Of a stretch of DNA of 64,000 nt, positions 50,474 to 59,087 are shown piece by piece. Both the position numbers and the translations under genes were made by a program. Under the pieces are notes generated by a model. It was not told the origin of the DNA and made no database searches. It worked only from the letters and a program-made list of their open reading frames with translations. Positions within the stretch are counted from its first letter, which is position 1. Each line of letters begins with the position of its first letter. The DNA comes from Edaphobacter acidisoli (GTDB lineage: Bacteria; Acidobacteriota; Terriglobia; Terriglobales; Acidobacteriaceae): assembly GCF_014642855.1 (NCBI RefSeq), contig NZ_BMJB01000001.1, positions 3,147,951 through 3,211,950 on the forward strand, written 5' to 3'.

Positions 50474-51609
50474 AGACTTGGACCGCGATAAAGCCTGTCT
50501 GCTGCTTTGCTATCTGTTTGTCGCTGACGTCATGCGGGAAAAAGTTTAATCCTGCCGACGGTGCGGCACCTCCCGCACAGGTGATCGACGCGAGCAACTC
50601 CAGCGTGGTGACGGTGGACAAGCCTGAACAGTTTGCCCTAGTCGCAGCAGAGAGCTATGACGCTCGTGACAAACTTAATGTAACAGGATCGGTAAGCCCC
50701 GATATCTCTCGCGAAGTTCCAGTAATTTCTCTGGCCAGCGGGCGCGTCGTGGACATCCGTGCGCGACTGGACGACAACGTGAAGAAGGGCCAACTGCTTC
50801 TACGTGTCCAGAGCCCCGACGTCACTAATGCTTATGATGCCTATCTCAAGGCCCTCAATGATGAGCAGATGACAAACAAGGCTTACATCCGCACCAAAGA
50901 CCTTTTTGCACACGGAGCTGTTTCGTTGGGGGCTCTGGAGCAGGCAGAAGATGCGGAAAAGGATTCAAAGGCTGACCTGGGTGCGGCAGCGCAGCAACTT
51001 GAAACGCTTGGCGTCAGCAGGGATCACCCATCGAGTATTGTCAATGTTTATGCGCCGATCTCCGGCGTAATCGTTGCGCAGAATGTTACCAACGCAGCAG
51101 CGGCAGGCGTCACTTACACGGGATCGTCTACGTTGTTTACCATTGCTGACCTCTCGCGTGTCTGGATTCTTTGCGATGTGTACGAGAATGATCTGCCAAA
51201 GTTGCGGCTAGGACAGACTGCGATGATTCGACTGAATGCATATCCAGACAGGGTTCTTACGGGGCGCGTCAGCGACATAGGCCCTGTGCTCGACCCGACA
51301 CTGCGTACCGCGAAGGTGCGCATCGAAGTGCCGAACCCTGGCATCCTGCGATTGGGTATGTTCGTCACCGCCACGATCGAAAGCCAGACGAAGAAGACCC
51401 ATGCCGTCATTCCTGCTTCGGCCATCTTGCATTTGCATGATCGCGATTGGGTATTCGTGCCTGCTGGCGACAAGAAGTTTAAGCGCGTGGAAGTGACTGT
51501 TGGCGACACACTGTCCGGTAGTCGACAAGAGATTCTCTCCGGCATAGCCCCTAGCCAACAGGTGGTCGCCAATGTCTTGTCTATCGAAGAGACGCTGGAG
51601 GCGCAATGA
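50470..51609 (+). CDS. czcB: Periplasmic adaptor (membrane fusion) protein, CzcB family
   Basis: 379 residues starting with GTG inside the czcC stop. The lipobox LSLTSCGKK (Cys 22) predicts an inner-membrane lipoprotein. Lipoyl/barrel-sandwich halves (SGRVVDIRARLDDNVKKGQL; NVYAPISGVIVAQNVTNAAA), a coiled hairpin and a beta-barrel (LYTIADLS-like LFTIADLSRVWILCDVYEND) appear in the expected order. It links CzcA to CzcC. No His-rich metal-binding extension is present. Confidence 0.92.
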   Translation: MKTWTAIKPVCCFAICLSLTSCGKKFNPADGAAPPAQVIDASNSSVVTVDKPEQFALVAAESYDARDKLNVTGSVSPDISREVPVISLASGRVVDIRARLDDNVKKGQLLLRVQSPDVTNAYDAYLKALNDEQMTNKAYIRTKDLFAHGAVSLGALEQAEDAEKDSKADLGAAAQQLETLGVSRDHPSSIVNVYAPISGVIVAQNVTNAAAAGVTYTGSSTLFTIADLSRVWILCDVYENDLPKLRLGQTAMIRLNAYPDRVLTGRVSDIGPVLDPTLRTAKVRIEVPNPGILRLGMFVTATIESQTKKTHAVIPASAILHLHDRDWVFVPAGDKKFKRVEVTVGDTLSGSRQEILSGIAPSQQVVANVLSIEETLEAQ

Positions 51610-54600
51610 TCCGCAGGTTGGTCGATTTTGCGCTTGGGAGCCGTTTTCTTGTTCTTACGATCGGTATTGTGCTCTTTATCTGGGGCTTTGTTTCGTTTCA
51701 CAATCTGCCTGTCGAGGCCTATCCCGATGTCGCCAATAATTATGTTGATGTGATCGCGCAGTGGCCAGGCATCTCTGCGGAACAGGTTGAGCAGCAGGTA
51801 ACGATTCCAATCGAGACCACACTGAATGGTATCCCCGGAGTTGCACACGTTCGATCATGGTCGATCTTCGGACTCTCTACAGTCGAGCTGGTCTTCGGGG
51901 AAGACACAACCGACTTTGAAAACCGTGAGCGGGTGCTCGAGCGCCTATCGCAGGTGACATTGCCTACCGGAGTGATTCCGCAGATGGGTACCGATTGGAG
52001 TCCAGTTGGACAGATCTACTTCTACACGCTACGCAGCGTGAACCCAGAGTATGACGCGATGAACCTGAAGATGCTCGAGACCTGGGTGATCGAGAAGAAC
52101 CTTAAGTCTGTTCCTGGAGTAGTGGACACAAACCCGTTTGGTGGCCCAACGCGCGAATATCAGGTGAGATTGGATCCTGACAAGCTTGTCTCTTATGGCT
52201 TGAGCATCGCGCAAGTGGAGCAACAGCTCACCAACAATAATGCGAACGCTGGCGGTAGCTTTATTCAAGAAGGTTCGCAGCAGATAAACGTGCGCGAGGT
52301 CGGCCTGGTCGGCAACATCCAGGACATCGAGAATACCGTCATCGCTGCGAAAAATGGTACAGCCCTGCGCGTGAAGGACATTGCCGAGGTGACGCAAGGC
52401 CCGATGATCCGGTTAGGCCAGTTCGGTGACACGTATCACCGCGAGGATGGCAGGTTGGTAGACAACAATGATGTTGTCTCTGGCATCGCGCTCCTGCAAA
52501 AAGGCGCGGATGCGCAGCCAGTACTTGCCGGTATTCATGCGAAGGTGAAGGAGCTGAACGAGCAGATCCTGCCGAAGGGAGTAAAGATTGTTCCTTTTAT
52601 CGACAGAAGCGACCTGTTGCACTTCACCACCCATACAGTGCTGCACAACTTGGGCGAAGGCATCTGCCTGGTCATTATTATCCTCTTTCTCTTTCTAGGG
52701 AATGCACGCGGCGCGTTGATTGTGGCGTTGACAATTCCGTTCTCGCTGCTCTTTGCCGCTACCTGCCTCGATCTGAAGCATATTCCCGCCAACCTGCTTT
52801 CGCTCGGCGCACTGGATTTCGGCATGGTGGTGGATGGCGCTGTGGTCATGGTTGAGAATATCGTCCGTCACTTAGCACACAAGGACGATAACGGCAGGAC
52901 AACGCAGGCGAAGATATCCGAAGCCGCGCACGAAGTTCAGCGTCCGGTCTTTTATGCGATTGCCATCATAATCACTGCCTACTTGCCGATCTTCACACTG
53001 CAAGCAGTCGAAGGCCGTCTCTTCCGGCCAATGGCCTGGACGGTAGCATTTGCTCTACTCGGAGCTCTGCTCTTCTCGATTATCCTCGCACCTGTACTAT
53101 GTAGTCTGCTTTTTCAAAAGGGTGCAACGGAGTGGAAGAACCCCATCATGGAGTTTCTCCGCAATCGCTATCGCCGTGGGGCTACATGGGCCATTCGACA
53201 CTATAGGTTCACTATTGGCATGGGTGTTGTGGCACTCCTGATGGCTATCTACCTTGCCTTTGGAGGAGTCATCGGCTCAGAATTTCTGCCACATCTTGAT
53301 GAAGGCACTATATGGGTACGTGGCACTCTAGAGCAGAGTACCGGACCTGATGCAGGGATCGCCGTAGCAAATCAGGCGCGGCTTCTTCTCTGTTCATTCC
53401 CCGAAACGACTGAGTGTACCAGCCAGACCGGACGCCCGGACGATGGGACCGATCACACGGGGTTTTTCAACACCGAGTACTTCGTTGGACTAAAGCCCGA
53501 GTCTCAATGGAGGTCCATCTTTCACGGCAACAAAGACAATCTGATTGCCGCGATGAACCTTGAGCTAACACAGAAAATACCTGGCGTCATCTGGGGGTTC
53601 TCCCAACCAATAGAAGACAACATGGAAGAGGCGGTCAGCGGAGTGAAGGGCGAACTTGCTACCAAGGTTTACGGTTCCGACCTCCATACGCTTGAGGACC
53701 TTGCCAACCAGATCGAAGCTGTAATGAGCCATGTCAAAGGCATTGCAGACATTGGGGTCTTCCAGGTAACAGGGCAACCCGATCTGGACATTGAGGTAGA
53801 TCGCCAAAAGGCCGCACGCTGGGGTATCAACGTCGCTGACGTACAGGATGCCGTTCAAACTGCTGTTGGTGGTACGGCTCTCACTCAGGTACTCAAAGGT
53901 GAACAGGTCTATGCCCTGACGCTGCGTTACCTGCCGCAATACAGGGACACACGGCAAGCGATTGAAAATATTCGCCTACTTTCTCCATCGGGCGAACGAG
54001 TATCACTTGCTCAGCTATGTACTATCCGAGAAGCTGATGAAGGCTCCGAAATTTACCGCGAGAACAACCAACGATATGTCGCTATTAAGTACAGCGTGCG
54101 AGACCGCCCGCTCGGCGATGCGGTAAAAGAGGCCATTGACAAGGTCAACCGTGAAGTGAAGCTCCCACGCGGATATCACCTAGGGTGGGAGGGGGAGTAT
54201 CAGAGCGAACTGCGTGCAGAAGCACGGATGGCTGTTATCGTTCCGCTGACTGTCCTCTTGATCTTTATTATTCTCTACTCGATGTATAAGTCGTTGAAGT
54301 GGGCGTTCCTCATCATGGCCACAGTAGCGATGGCCAGCATTGGAGGCCTGCTAGTCTTGCTCATCACCCATACAAACTTCAGCGTCTCATCTGAAGTAGG
54401 TTTTCTCGCGCTGTTCGGCGTTTCGGTGCAGACAGGCGTCATCATGCTTGAGTACATCAACCAGCTCCGTGCACGAGGTCACACGGTGGAGGAGGCAGCT
54501 GTAGAAGGGGCGGTCCTTCGCCTCCGTCCGATTATGATGACTATGCTCGTGGCCACCCTTGGCTTGCTGCCTGCAGCGATGTCGCATGGAATTGGCTCAG

Positions 54601-54746
54601 ATTCGCAGCGGCCATTTGCTATCGTAATCGTCGGTGGTCTCATCACCGACCTTGTCATGAGTATCTTCCTGCTACCGACGCTCTATGTTTGGATCGCACG
54701 GGAGAAAGATGTGCTTCCACCGCCTGGGGCGGAATTTGAAAACTAG
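51606..54746 (+). CDS. czcA: Heavy-metal RND efflux pump, CzcA/CusA family
   Basis: 1,046 residues, starting with a 4-nt overlap with czcB. It has the twelve-TM RND layout and the heavy-metal signature DFGMVVDGAVVMVEN in TM4, EAYPDVANNYVDV near residue 37, and porter domain motifs (PGVVDTNPFGG; FSQPIEDNMEEAVSGVKGEL). Proton-driven export of divalent or monovalent metal ions from periplasm to outside is the known family role. The metal cannot be told from what is visible. The divergent two-component system may control it. Confidence 0.95.
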   Translation: MIRRLVDFALGSRFLVLTIGIVLFIWGFVSFHNLPVEAYPDVANNYVDVIAQWPGISAEQVEQQVTIPIETTLNGIPGVAHVRSWSIFGLSTVELVFGEDTTDFENRERVLERLSQVTLPTGVIPQMGTDWSPVGQIYFYTLRSVNPEYDAMNLKMLETWVIEKNLKSVPGVVDTNPFGGPTREYQVRLDPDKLVSYGLSIAQVEQQLTNNNANAGGSFIQEGSQQINVREVGLVGNIQDIENTVIAAKNGTALRVKDIAEVTQGPMIRLGQFGDTYHREDGRLVDNNDVVSGIALLQKGADAQPVLAGIHAKVKELNEQILPKGVKIVPFIDRSDLLHFTTHTVLHNLGEGICLVIIILFLFLGNARGALIVALTIPFSLLFAATCLDLKHIPANLLSLGALDFGMVVDGAVVMVENIVRHLAHKDDNGRTTQAKISEAAHEVQRPVFYAIAIIITAYLPIFTLQAVEGRLFRPMAWTVAFALLGALLFSIILAPVLCSLLFQKGATEWKNPIMEFLRNRYRRGATWAIRHYRFTIGMGVVALLMAIYLAFGGVIGSEFLPHLDEGTIWVRGTLEQSTGPDAGIAVANQARLLLCSFPETTECTSQTGRPDDGTDHTGFFNTEYFVGLKPESQWRSIFHGNKDNLIAAMNLELTQKIPGVIWGFSQPIEDNMEEAVSGVKGELATKVYGSDLHTLEDLANQIEAVMSHVKGIADIGVFQVTGQPDLDIEVDRQKAARWGINVADVQDAVQTAVGGTALTQVLKGEQVYALTLRYLPQYRDTRQAIENIRLLSPSGERVSLAQLCTIREADEGSEIYRENNQRYVAIKYSVRDRPLGDAVKEAIDKVNREVKLPRGYHLGWEGEYQSELRAEARMAVIVPLTVLLIFIILYSMYKSLKWAFLIMATVAMASIGGLLVLLITHTNFSVSSEVGFLALFGVSVQTGVIMLEYINQLRARGHTVEEAAVEGAVLRLRPIMMTMLVATLGLLPAAMSHGIGSDSQRPFAIVIVGGLITDLVMSIFLLPTLYVWIAREKDVLPPPGAEFEN

Positions 54747-54770
54747 TTGCATGCTAAGACAATTAGTTTT
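54739..54770. terminator. Bidirectional terminator overlapping two stop codons
   Basis: AAAACTAGTTG (54739-54749) and CAATTAGTTTT (54760-54770) form an 11-bp stem with a 10-nt loop, and T-rich sequence follows on both strands. It includes the stop codons of both czcA and the convergent adenosyltransferase gene. Confidence 0.55.
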
Positions 54771-55344
54771 ATTTCCATGCACGTGACCAGCGTGCGCCTT
54801 CGGTTTCACCGGTGCGGAGACTGGCGTCAACGCCAGCACTCTTTTCGATCAACCTGCCGAAGAGCCAGATCAGGTCCGAGAGGCGATTGAGATAGGCCAG
54901 TAATTCGGCCTGCACTTGGACGCCGCTCTCCATCAGGCGGACGACGTTGCGTTCGGCGCGCCTGCAAGTGGTGCGGGCGACCTCGTACGCAGCGGACTGG
55001 GGGTGCGCGCCTGGGATTGACCAGTCGGAGAGGATTCCGTCAATGACTTCAATTTGATGGACGAGCATGGTGAGGTGCTCAACTTGCTCACGAGTGATGA
55101 CAGGTACGTGTTTGCTCTCCGACGGCGAGGCTAATGCCCCACCAATGCTGAAGAGTGTTCGCTGGATTTGCTCAGTCCACTCATAAATCTGTTGGTTGGT
55201 GCAGATGCTGCGAGCAAAGCCGAGGGCTGTATTCAATTCATCGACCGAGCCGTATGCTTCGACACGCAGATCGGCCTTTGAGATACGAGTACCTCCAGCA
55301 AGTCCAGTCTGGCCACTGTCGCCGTGTTTTGTCGCGATGCTCAT
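54769..55344 (-). CDS. ATP:cob(I)alamin adenosyltransferase, PduO type
   Basis: 191 residues. The PduO/MMAB pattern is clear: TKHGDSGQTGLAGGTRISKA (ATP-binding N-terminus; the usual TGDxG is HGDSG), RVEAYGSVDELN, the Arg-bearing TCRRAERNVVRL, and LAYLNRLSDLIWLFGR. It transfers the adenosyl group from ATP to reduced cobalamin, making coenzyme B12. It is the second gene after the cobalamin TonB receptor (62 nt gap), so it belongs to the riboswitch-controlled operon. A GC-rich inverted repeat (CCGGC...GCCGG) sits in the gap. Confidence 0.92.
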   Translation of the reverse strand: MSIATKHGDSGQTGLAGGTRISKADLRVEAYGSVDELNTALGFARSICTNQQIYEWTEQIQRTLFSIGGALASPSESKHVPVITREQVEHLTMLVHQIEVIDGILSDWSIPGAHPQSAAYEVARTTCRRAERNVVRLMESGVQVQAELLAYLNRLSDLIWLFGRLIEKSAGVDASLRTGETEGARWSRAWK

Positions 55345-55406
55345 GGTTACTCTTTATACGCCGGCTGTTGGGATGCCGGCGATAATTCCGGCATCCCGCT
55401 TTCAGA

Positions 55407-57878
55407 TTATCGGATGCTCCAGGATTCGCCACCAAAGCTGACTTTGAGGCCAGTGCGAAAGGTGAAGGGTAAGGCTGGATAGCCAAAGGCTTCGCTGTAA
55501 TGTTCGCTCAATAGATTCTGAATATTGGCGTAGGCCGTGACCGCGTGGCTGACTTCATAGCTTCCGCTGAGGTCGAGTCGTTGATAGGCACCGAGTAGAT
55601 TGTGGTTGGGCAGTAGCAGGCTGTATCCAAAATTTTCATCCGAAAGGTATGTGCTATCGTCGCGGCGTCCAACCAACGTTCCGGTGAGAGAGCCGTACCA
55701 GCGCGAGCGCATGTAGTTCAGACTGAAGTATCCGGTGTGTGGTGCCCGGCGAAATGGGCGTGCTCCGATCAGCGGCGAATATTGGCCAATAGGAATGGTG
55801 CTGAAGTCTGAACTGGTGTTATAGGCCGGAGCTGATTCGCTCGAAAATGACCGCTGAACTGCGGCGTCAAGATAGGTATAGCCGCCACGCGCGAAGAGAT
55901 GATGGCTGACCTGGTACTCTCCCTCGGCTTCGGCACCTCGAGCGCGGAAGGCCATGGAATTGATCGTCGCACCGAACTGCGTCGCAGGATCGCTCCCAGC
56001 CGGGATGCCTAGTTCGAGTAACGCGGATTGGGGAACATATTCGACACCGTTGGTGAACTCGTTGTGGAAGTATGTTACGCCGATGCGGGCGCGTCCGTTC
56101 CAGAGTTGCTGGTCAAGGCCGCCGTCGTAGCTACGTGAGGTCTCTGGGCCAATGGGTGAGACATGATATTGAGAGATGAGCGAGCTGCCATTGGGTTGGG
56201 ATGCAAGCAAGTCATAGAGCGAGCTGTCTTGGTCGGAGATGTTCGGCTCCTTAATGCCTTTGCCAAAACTGAAGTGGAGCTTGGTTCCGCTCAGCCAATG
56301 TGCAGCCGATGGGCGTGCAAGATAGTACGCAAGCGAAGCGCGAGGTGTAGCGGCAAAGCCGAAGAGTCCATTGTCTTCAAGCCCGCTGCCGAGTGTGTAG
56401 TAGAGGCGGTCACCGAGAGCACCTCCGAGTTGCAATGTGTAGCTGTAGTTGCCGCGCTCGATGGAGTTTGGCGTGCTGCCTTCAGAGAGAGTGTAGCCGC
56501 GTTCGTCCTCATACTTGAAGCCGCCAAGGGCCACGAGGCGAGGGCTGAATTGGTAGTCCGTCTGAGCGTAAACGAAGTCGCGTTTGCTGGGGGCTTTGTA
56601 GACGCTTGGATAACTGGAGCCGTAGCTCGCTCCGTACTGGAAGATTGCCTGGCCGGTGACGCTGTACCCATTTGCTCCAGTGATGGTGAGGGGCTTTCCA
56701 AGATAGAGGTCGGTGTTTGGATCGTAGATGCCGGTAGGCGCGTAATCGGTGTATTGGTAGTTGAGTCGGAGACCACCATAGCGGATCTGATTGTGCCAAC
56801 GGTTGGTGGTCTGGTTGTTCCAGATGGCAGAGTAATAGTTCTCCTGCTCCTTGTAGCCTGCTGCATCGGCGATACCGTAAAGCTGTATCGTGTTTGGCTG
56901 ACCGGCAGCTACAGCGAGATGGCGTACGGTAAAGCGCAGGTTGTTGTCGGTGTTCGGTGTCCAGCCAAAATTGCCTACATAGGTTGCGTTGTGGAACTGG
57001 TCGCGCGGCAGATTGTTGCGCGTGTCCATGCGTGAGAACTCTGAGAGGTAGTCGAACTGACGGAAGAGTCCGCTGGCAGAGACTGCCTGGCTATAGGTTC
57101 CGAAGTTTCCTGCATCGCCCGCATAGGTGAATAGTGGCAGCCCTGTTGTGCCGCGAGCGGTTGTGAGACTGACAACACCGGCGAGTGCGTCGGAGCCATA
57201 GAGTGTGCTGTTCGGCTGACGCAGGACTTCAATCTGATCGACTCCAACGGTGGCGAGGTTGGCGAACTCGACCGCGCCCCCGATGTCGTTGGCTGGTACA
57301 CCGTCGATGAGCACTTTGTTGGCGTTGCTGTTACCACCACGGATGTAGAGAGCGGTGGTGCCCCCAGCCTGTCCGCTCTGCGTGAGTTGAAGTCCAGGAA
57401 CGAGACGTAAGGGATCGGCAACCTGTGGAGTGTAACGAAAACTGTCAGAGGTCAGGACCGTAACGGGCGCTCCAACTTGCGCTATTGGCGTTGGGGTTCC
57501 AGTGGTGACTGTTATTTGCTGCGTGAGTGTTCCCGTCGCAAGAGTGATGTCGATATTGGAGTTTATGAATGGGGTGGAGAAGATGGGCTGACTGATTGAG
57601 GTTTGAAAGGTGGGCGCTGTGGCACGGACGCGATAGATGCCGGCTGTTTTTACAGGCAGGACATATTCTCCGGCCTGGCCGGTTGTTGTAGTTGCAGCCA
57701 CTGTTGCGCCGCTGAGCAATTCAACTTTGGCGTGGACGACTATTGCTCCTAAGGGATCTTTGACGGTTCCACGAAGCGTGCCCTGGGCGGTGGCCTGGAT
57801 TGAGGATAGCAAAAGCGCAATGACGAAAAAGCAAATTGCGCGGACGATTGCCCGCGAAGCATGAAGTGTTGAACGCAT
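55407..57878 (-). CDS. TonB-dependent receptor, BtuB-like, under B12 riboswitch control
   Basis: 823 residues from ATG 57878 (GAGGGGGG just upstream). A signal peptide (AICFFVIALLLSSIQATAQ) is followed by a carboxypeptidase-regulatory domain (GTLRGTVKDPLGAIVVHAKV), a plug with a BtuB-like pattern (VLIDGVPANDIGG; DQIEVLRQPNSTLYGSDALA), and a 22-strand-type barrel. Two cobalamin riboswitches precede it and an adenosyltransferase gene follows, so vitamin B12 or another corrinoid is almost surely its cargo. The regulatory domain at the front is unlike E. coli BtuB and typical of acidobacteria. Confidence 0.9.
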   Translation of the reverse strand: MRSTLHASRAIVRAICFFVIALLLSSIQATAQGTLRGTVKDPLGAIVVHAKVELLSGATVAATTTTGQAGEYVLPVKTAGIYRVRATAPTFQTSISQPIFSTPFINSNIDITLATGTLTQQITVTTGTPTPIAQVGAPVTVLTSDSFRYTPQVADPLRLVPGLQLTQSGQAGGTTALYIRGGNSNANKVLIDGVPANDIGGAVEFANLATVGVDQIEVLRQPNSTLYGSDALAGVVSLTTARGTTGLPLFTYAGDAGNFGTYSQAVSASGLFRQFDYLSEFSRMDTRNNLPRDQFHNATYVGNFGWTPNTDNNLRFTVRHLAVAAGQPNTIQLYGIADAAGYKEQENYYSAIWNNQTTNRWHNQIRYGGLRLNYQYTDYAPTGIYDPNTDLYLGKPLTITGANGYSVTGQAIFQYGASYGSSYPSVYKAPSKRDFVYAQTDYQFSPRLVALGGFKYEDERGYTLSEGSTPNSIERGNYSYTLQLGGALGDRLYYTLGSGLEDNGLFGFAATPRASLAYYLARPSAAHWLSGTKLHFSFGKGIKEPNISDQDSSLYDLLASQPNGSSLISQYHVSPIGPETSRSYDGGLDQQLWNGRARIGVTYFHNEFTNGVEYVPQSALLELGIPAGSDPATQFGATINSMAFRARGAEAEGEYQVSHHLFARGGYTYLDAAVQRSFSSESAPAYNTSSDFSTIPIGQYSPLIGARPFRRAPHTGYFSLNYMRSRWYGSLTGTLVGRRDDSTYLSDENFGYSLLLPNHNLLGAYQRLDLSGSYEVSHAVTAYANIQNLLSEHYSEAFGYPALPFTFRTGLKVSFGGESWSIR

Positions 57879-57902
57879 GGTCCCCCCTCGGGATAGGTGA
57901 GG

Positions 57903-58056
57903 CAAGGCCGGTCTCCTGACTTTGCGCATCATCGGCTCCGGAGCAGCCTTCCCAGAACCGTTTGGTTCCAGTGGCTTCAAGCAGCATCGCTCGGATCCTC
58001 TGCGCTTACAGTTACGGGGTAGTGGCGGATTCGCACCGCGCTTCCCGACACCTCGC
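57903..58056 (-). ncRNA. Cobalamin riboswitch, gene-proximal copy
   Basis: On the minus strand: GGGAAGCGCGGTGCGAATCC near the 5' end, then CCCCGTAACTGT, GCCACTGG, GGGAAGG, and the B12 box GTCAGGAGACCGGCC at the 3' end. It ends 24 nt before the receptor ATG, close to the Shine-Dalgarno sequence, which suggests control of translation. Confidence 0.93.
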
Positions 58057-58195
58057 CGGTGGGTTAACAGTTACAAGCTGGGCAGTCCAGCTCAGAACGA
58101 AGAAGTGGGAAGAATAAACAGCGCTCGTGCCAGCGGGACTGCTGGCGAGAATGCTCTTCAGCTCTCCCTTCGGAGCTGAATGAAGCCCGGTTGGC

Positions 58196-58346
58196 CTCTG
58201 GCAGGTCTCCTGACTCTGCGCTTCAACGAAGTTTCGACTCACCTTCCCAGGGTTTCAGCCCCAGTGGCTTTGAACTGAATGTCGAAGTTCTCCACGCTCA
58301 CAGTTACGGGGTAGTGGCGGATTCGCACCGCGCTTCCCATCACCAG
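58196..58346 (-). ncRNA. Cobalamin riboswitch, distal copy
   Basis: The same conserved elements are present in order, ending in GTCAGGAGACCTGCC. A 39-nt core (58300-58338) is identical to 58008-58046 in the proximal copy; peripheral helices differ. The 140 nt between copies include an 8-bp hairpin (58157-58180) without a T-run. Confidence 0.93.
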
Positions 58347-58358
58347 ATCTAAAGAGAG

Positions 58359-58386
58359 GGTATCTCGCATAGGAAGGCAGGGTCAA
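58359..58386 (-). promoter_or_regulatory. Promoter of the B12 operon
   Basis: Minus strand -35 TTGACC (58381-58386) and -10-like GATACC (58359-58364) are 16 bp apart. Transcription would begin near 58352, just ahead of the distal riboswitch. Confidence 0.5.
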
Positions 58387-59087
58387 CCGCCCGGGTCTTG
58401 CATGCTGTCCAGGACGCATGTGTAAGAGCGTCCACGAGCACGTGTATCCCCACTTTTATCTTTGTGGTTCACTTCTACAACTTTGGTTGGTGTTGATGCA
58501 CATGGCGTGCCATACCCCGCATGAATGCTCCACGCCATGATGTTTCAGGGTGCAAGATTCCCAATTTGGAAACTGCGCTACCTCAGCGTTAGGAGTGTTC
58601 AACCGACACGACTCAAAAAGATTTGCCTGAAATGCCATGGCACGGGGCGTAGAGATTAATGCTTTTGTGCTGCTCTACCGGGATCACGATTCGAGCTTAC
58701 CCGGTCTCGCGCTTTGTTCAGAGTCTGTCCGGTGCCGTGCAAAACTGCCACGGCTTCGCAATAAAACCGCTCAATTGGTTGTTGTTGAGCAACGTAGTTG
58801 GGCCCCCTGATTAGCTGACGTACACGCTTGCTGCTTGCACCGAAAGGTTTGAAATGCCTGATTCGTCCAATGTTTCCGCAGTTCGGTCCGCCGGAATTGC
58901 TTCCTGCCAGCCTGAGTCGCATGCCTCCCAAGTATGTAGCGTGTTGCCGTTTGCAGCGGCGAAGCCTCGCACCGTTTCGGGATGCCAGTCTGTTGCTCTA
59001 GATCGCATAAGCAACGAAGCAATCCTTGTGCCATACAGGCGGGCGACGAAGCGTCAAAGATTAGGAAGCTCTAAGCTTCTTCCTGCC
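58387..59087. other. 700-bp stretch without a supported gene
   Basis: Several short frames on both strands lack ribosome sites or family features. The frame of the downstream giant gene is open back to an ATG at 58854 behind AAAGG, so a longer start is possible. A small hairpin GAAGC/GCTTC lies at 59063-59079. Confidence 0.45.

Noticed and set aside
58656..58931. Minus-strand frame upstream of the last gene
   Set aside because: No ribosome site, no recognisable domain and several overlapping alternatives in other frames.
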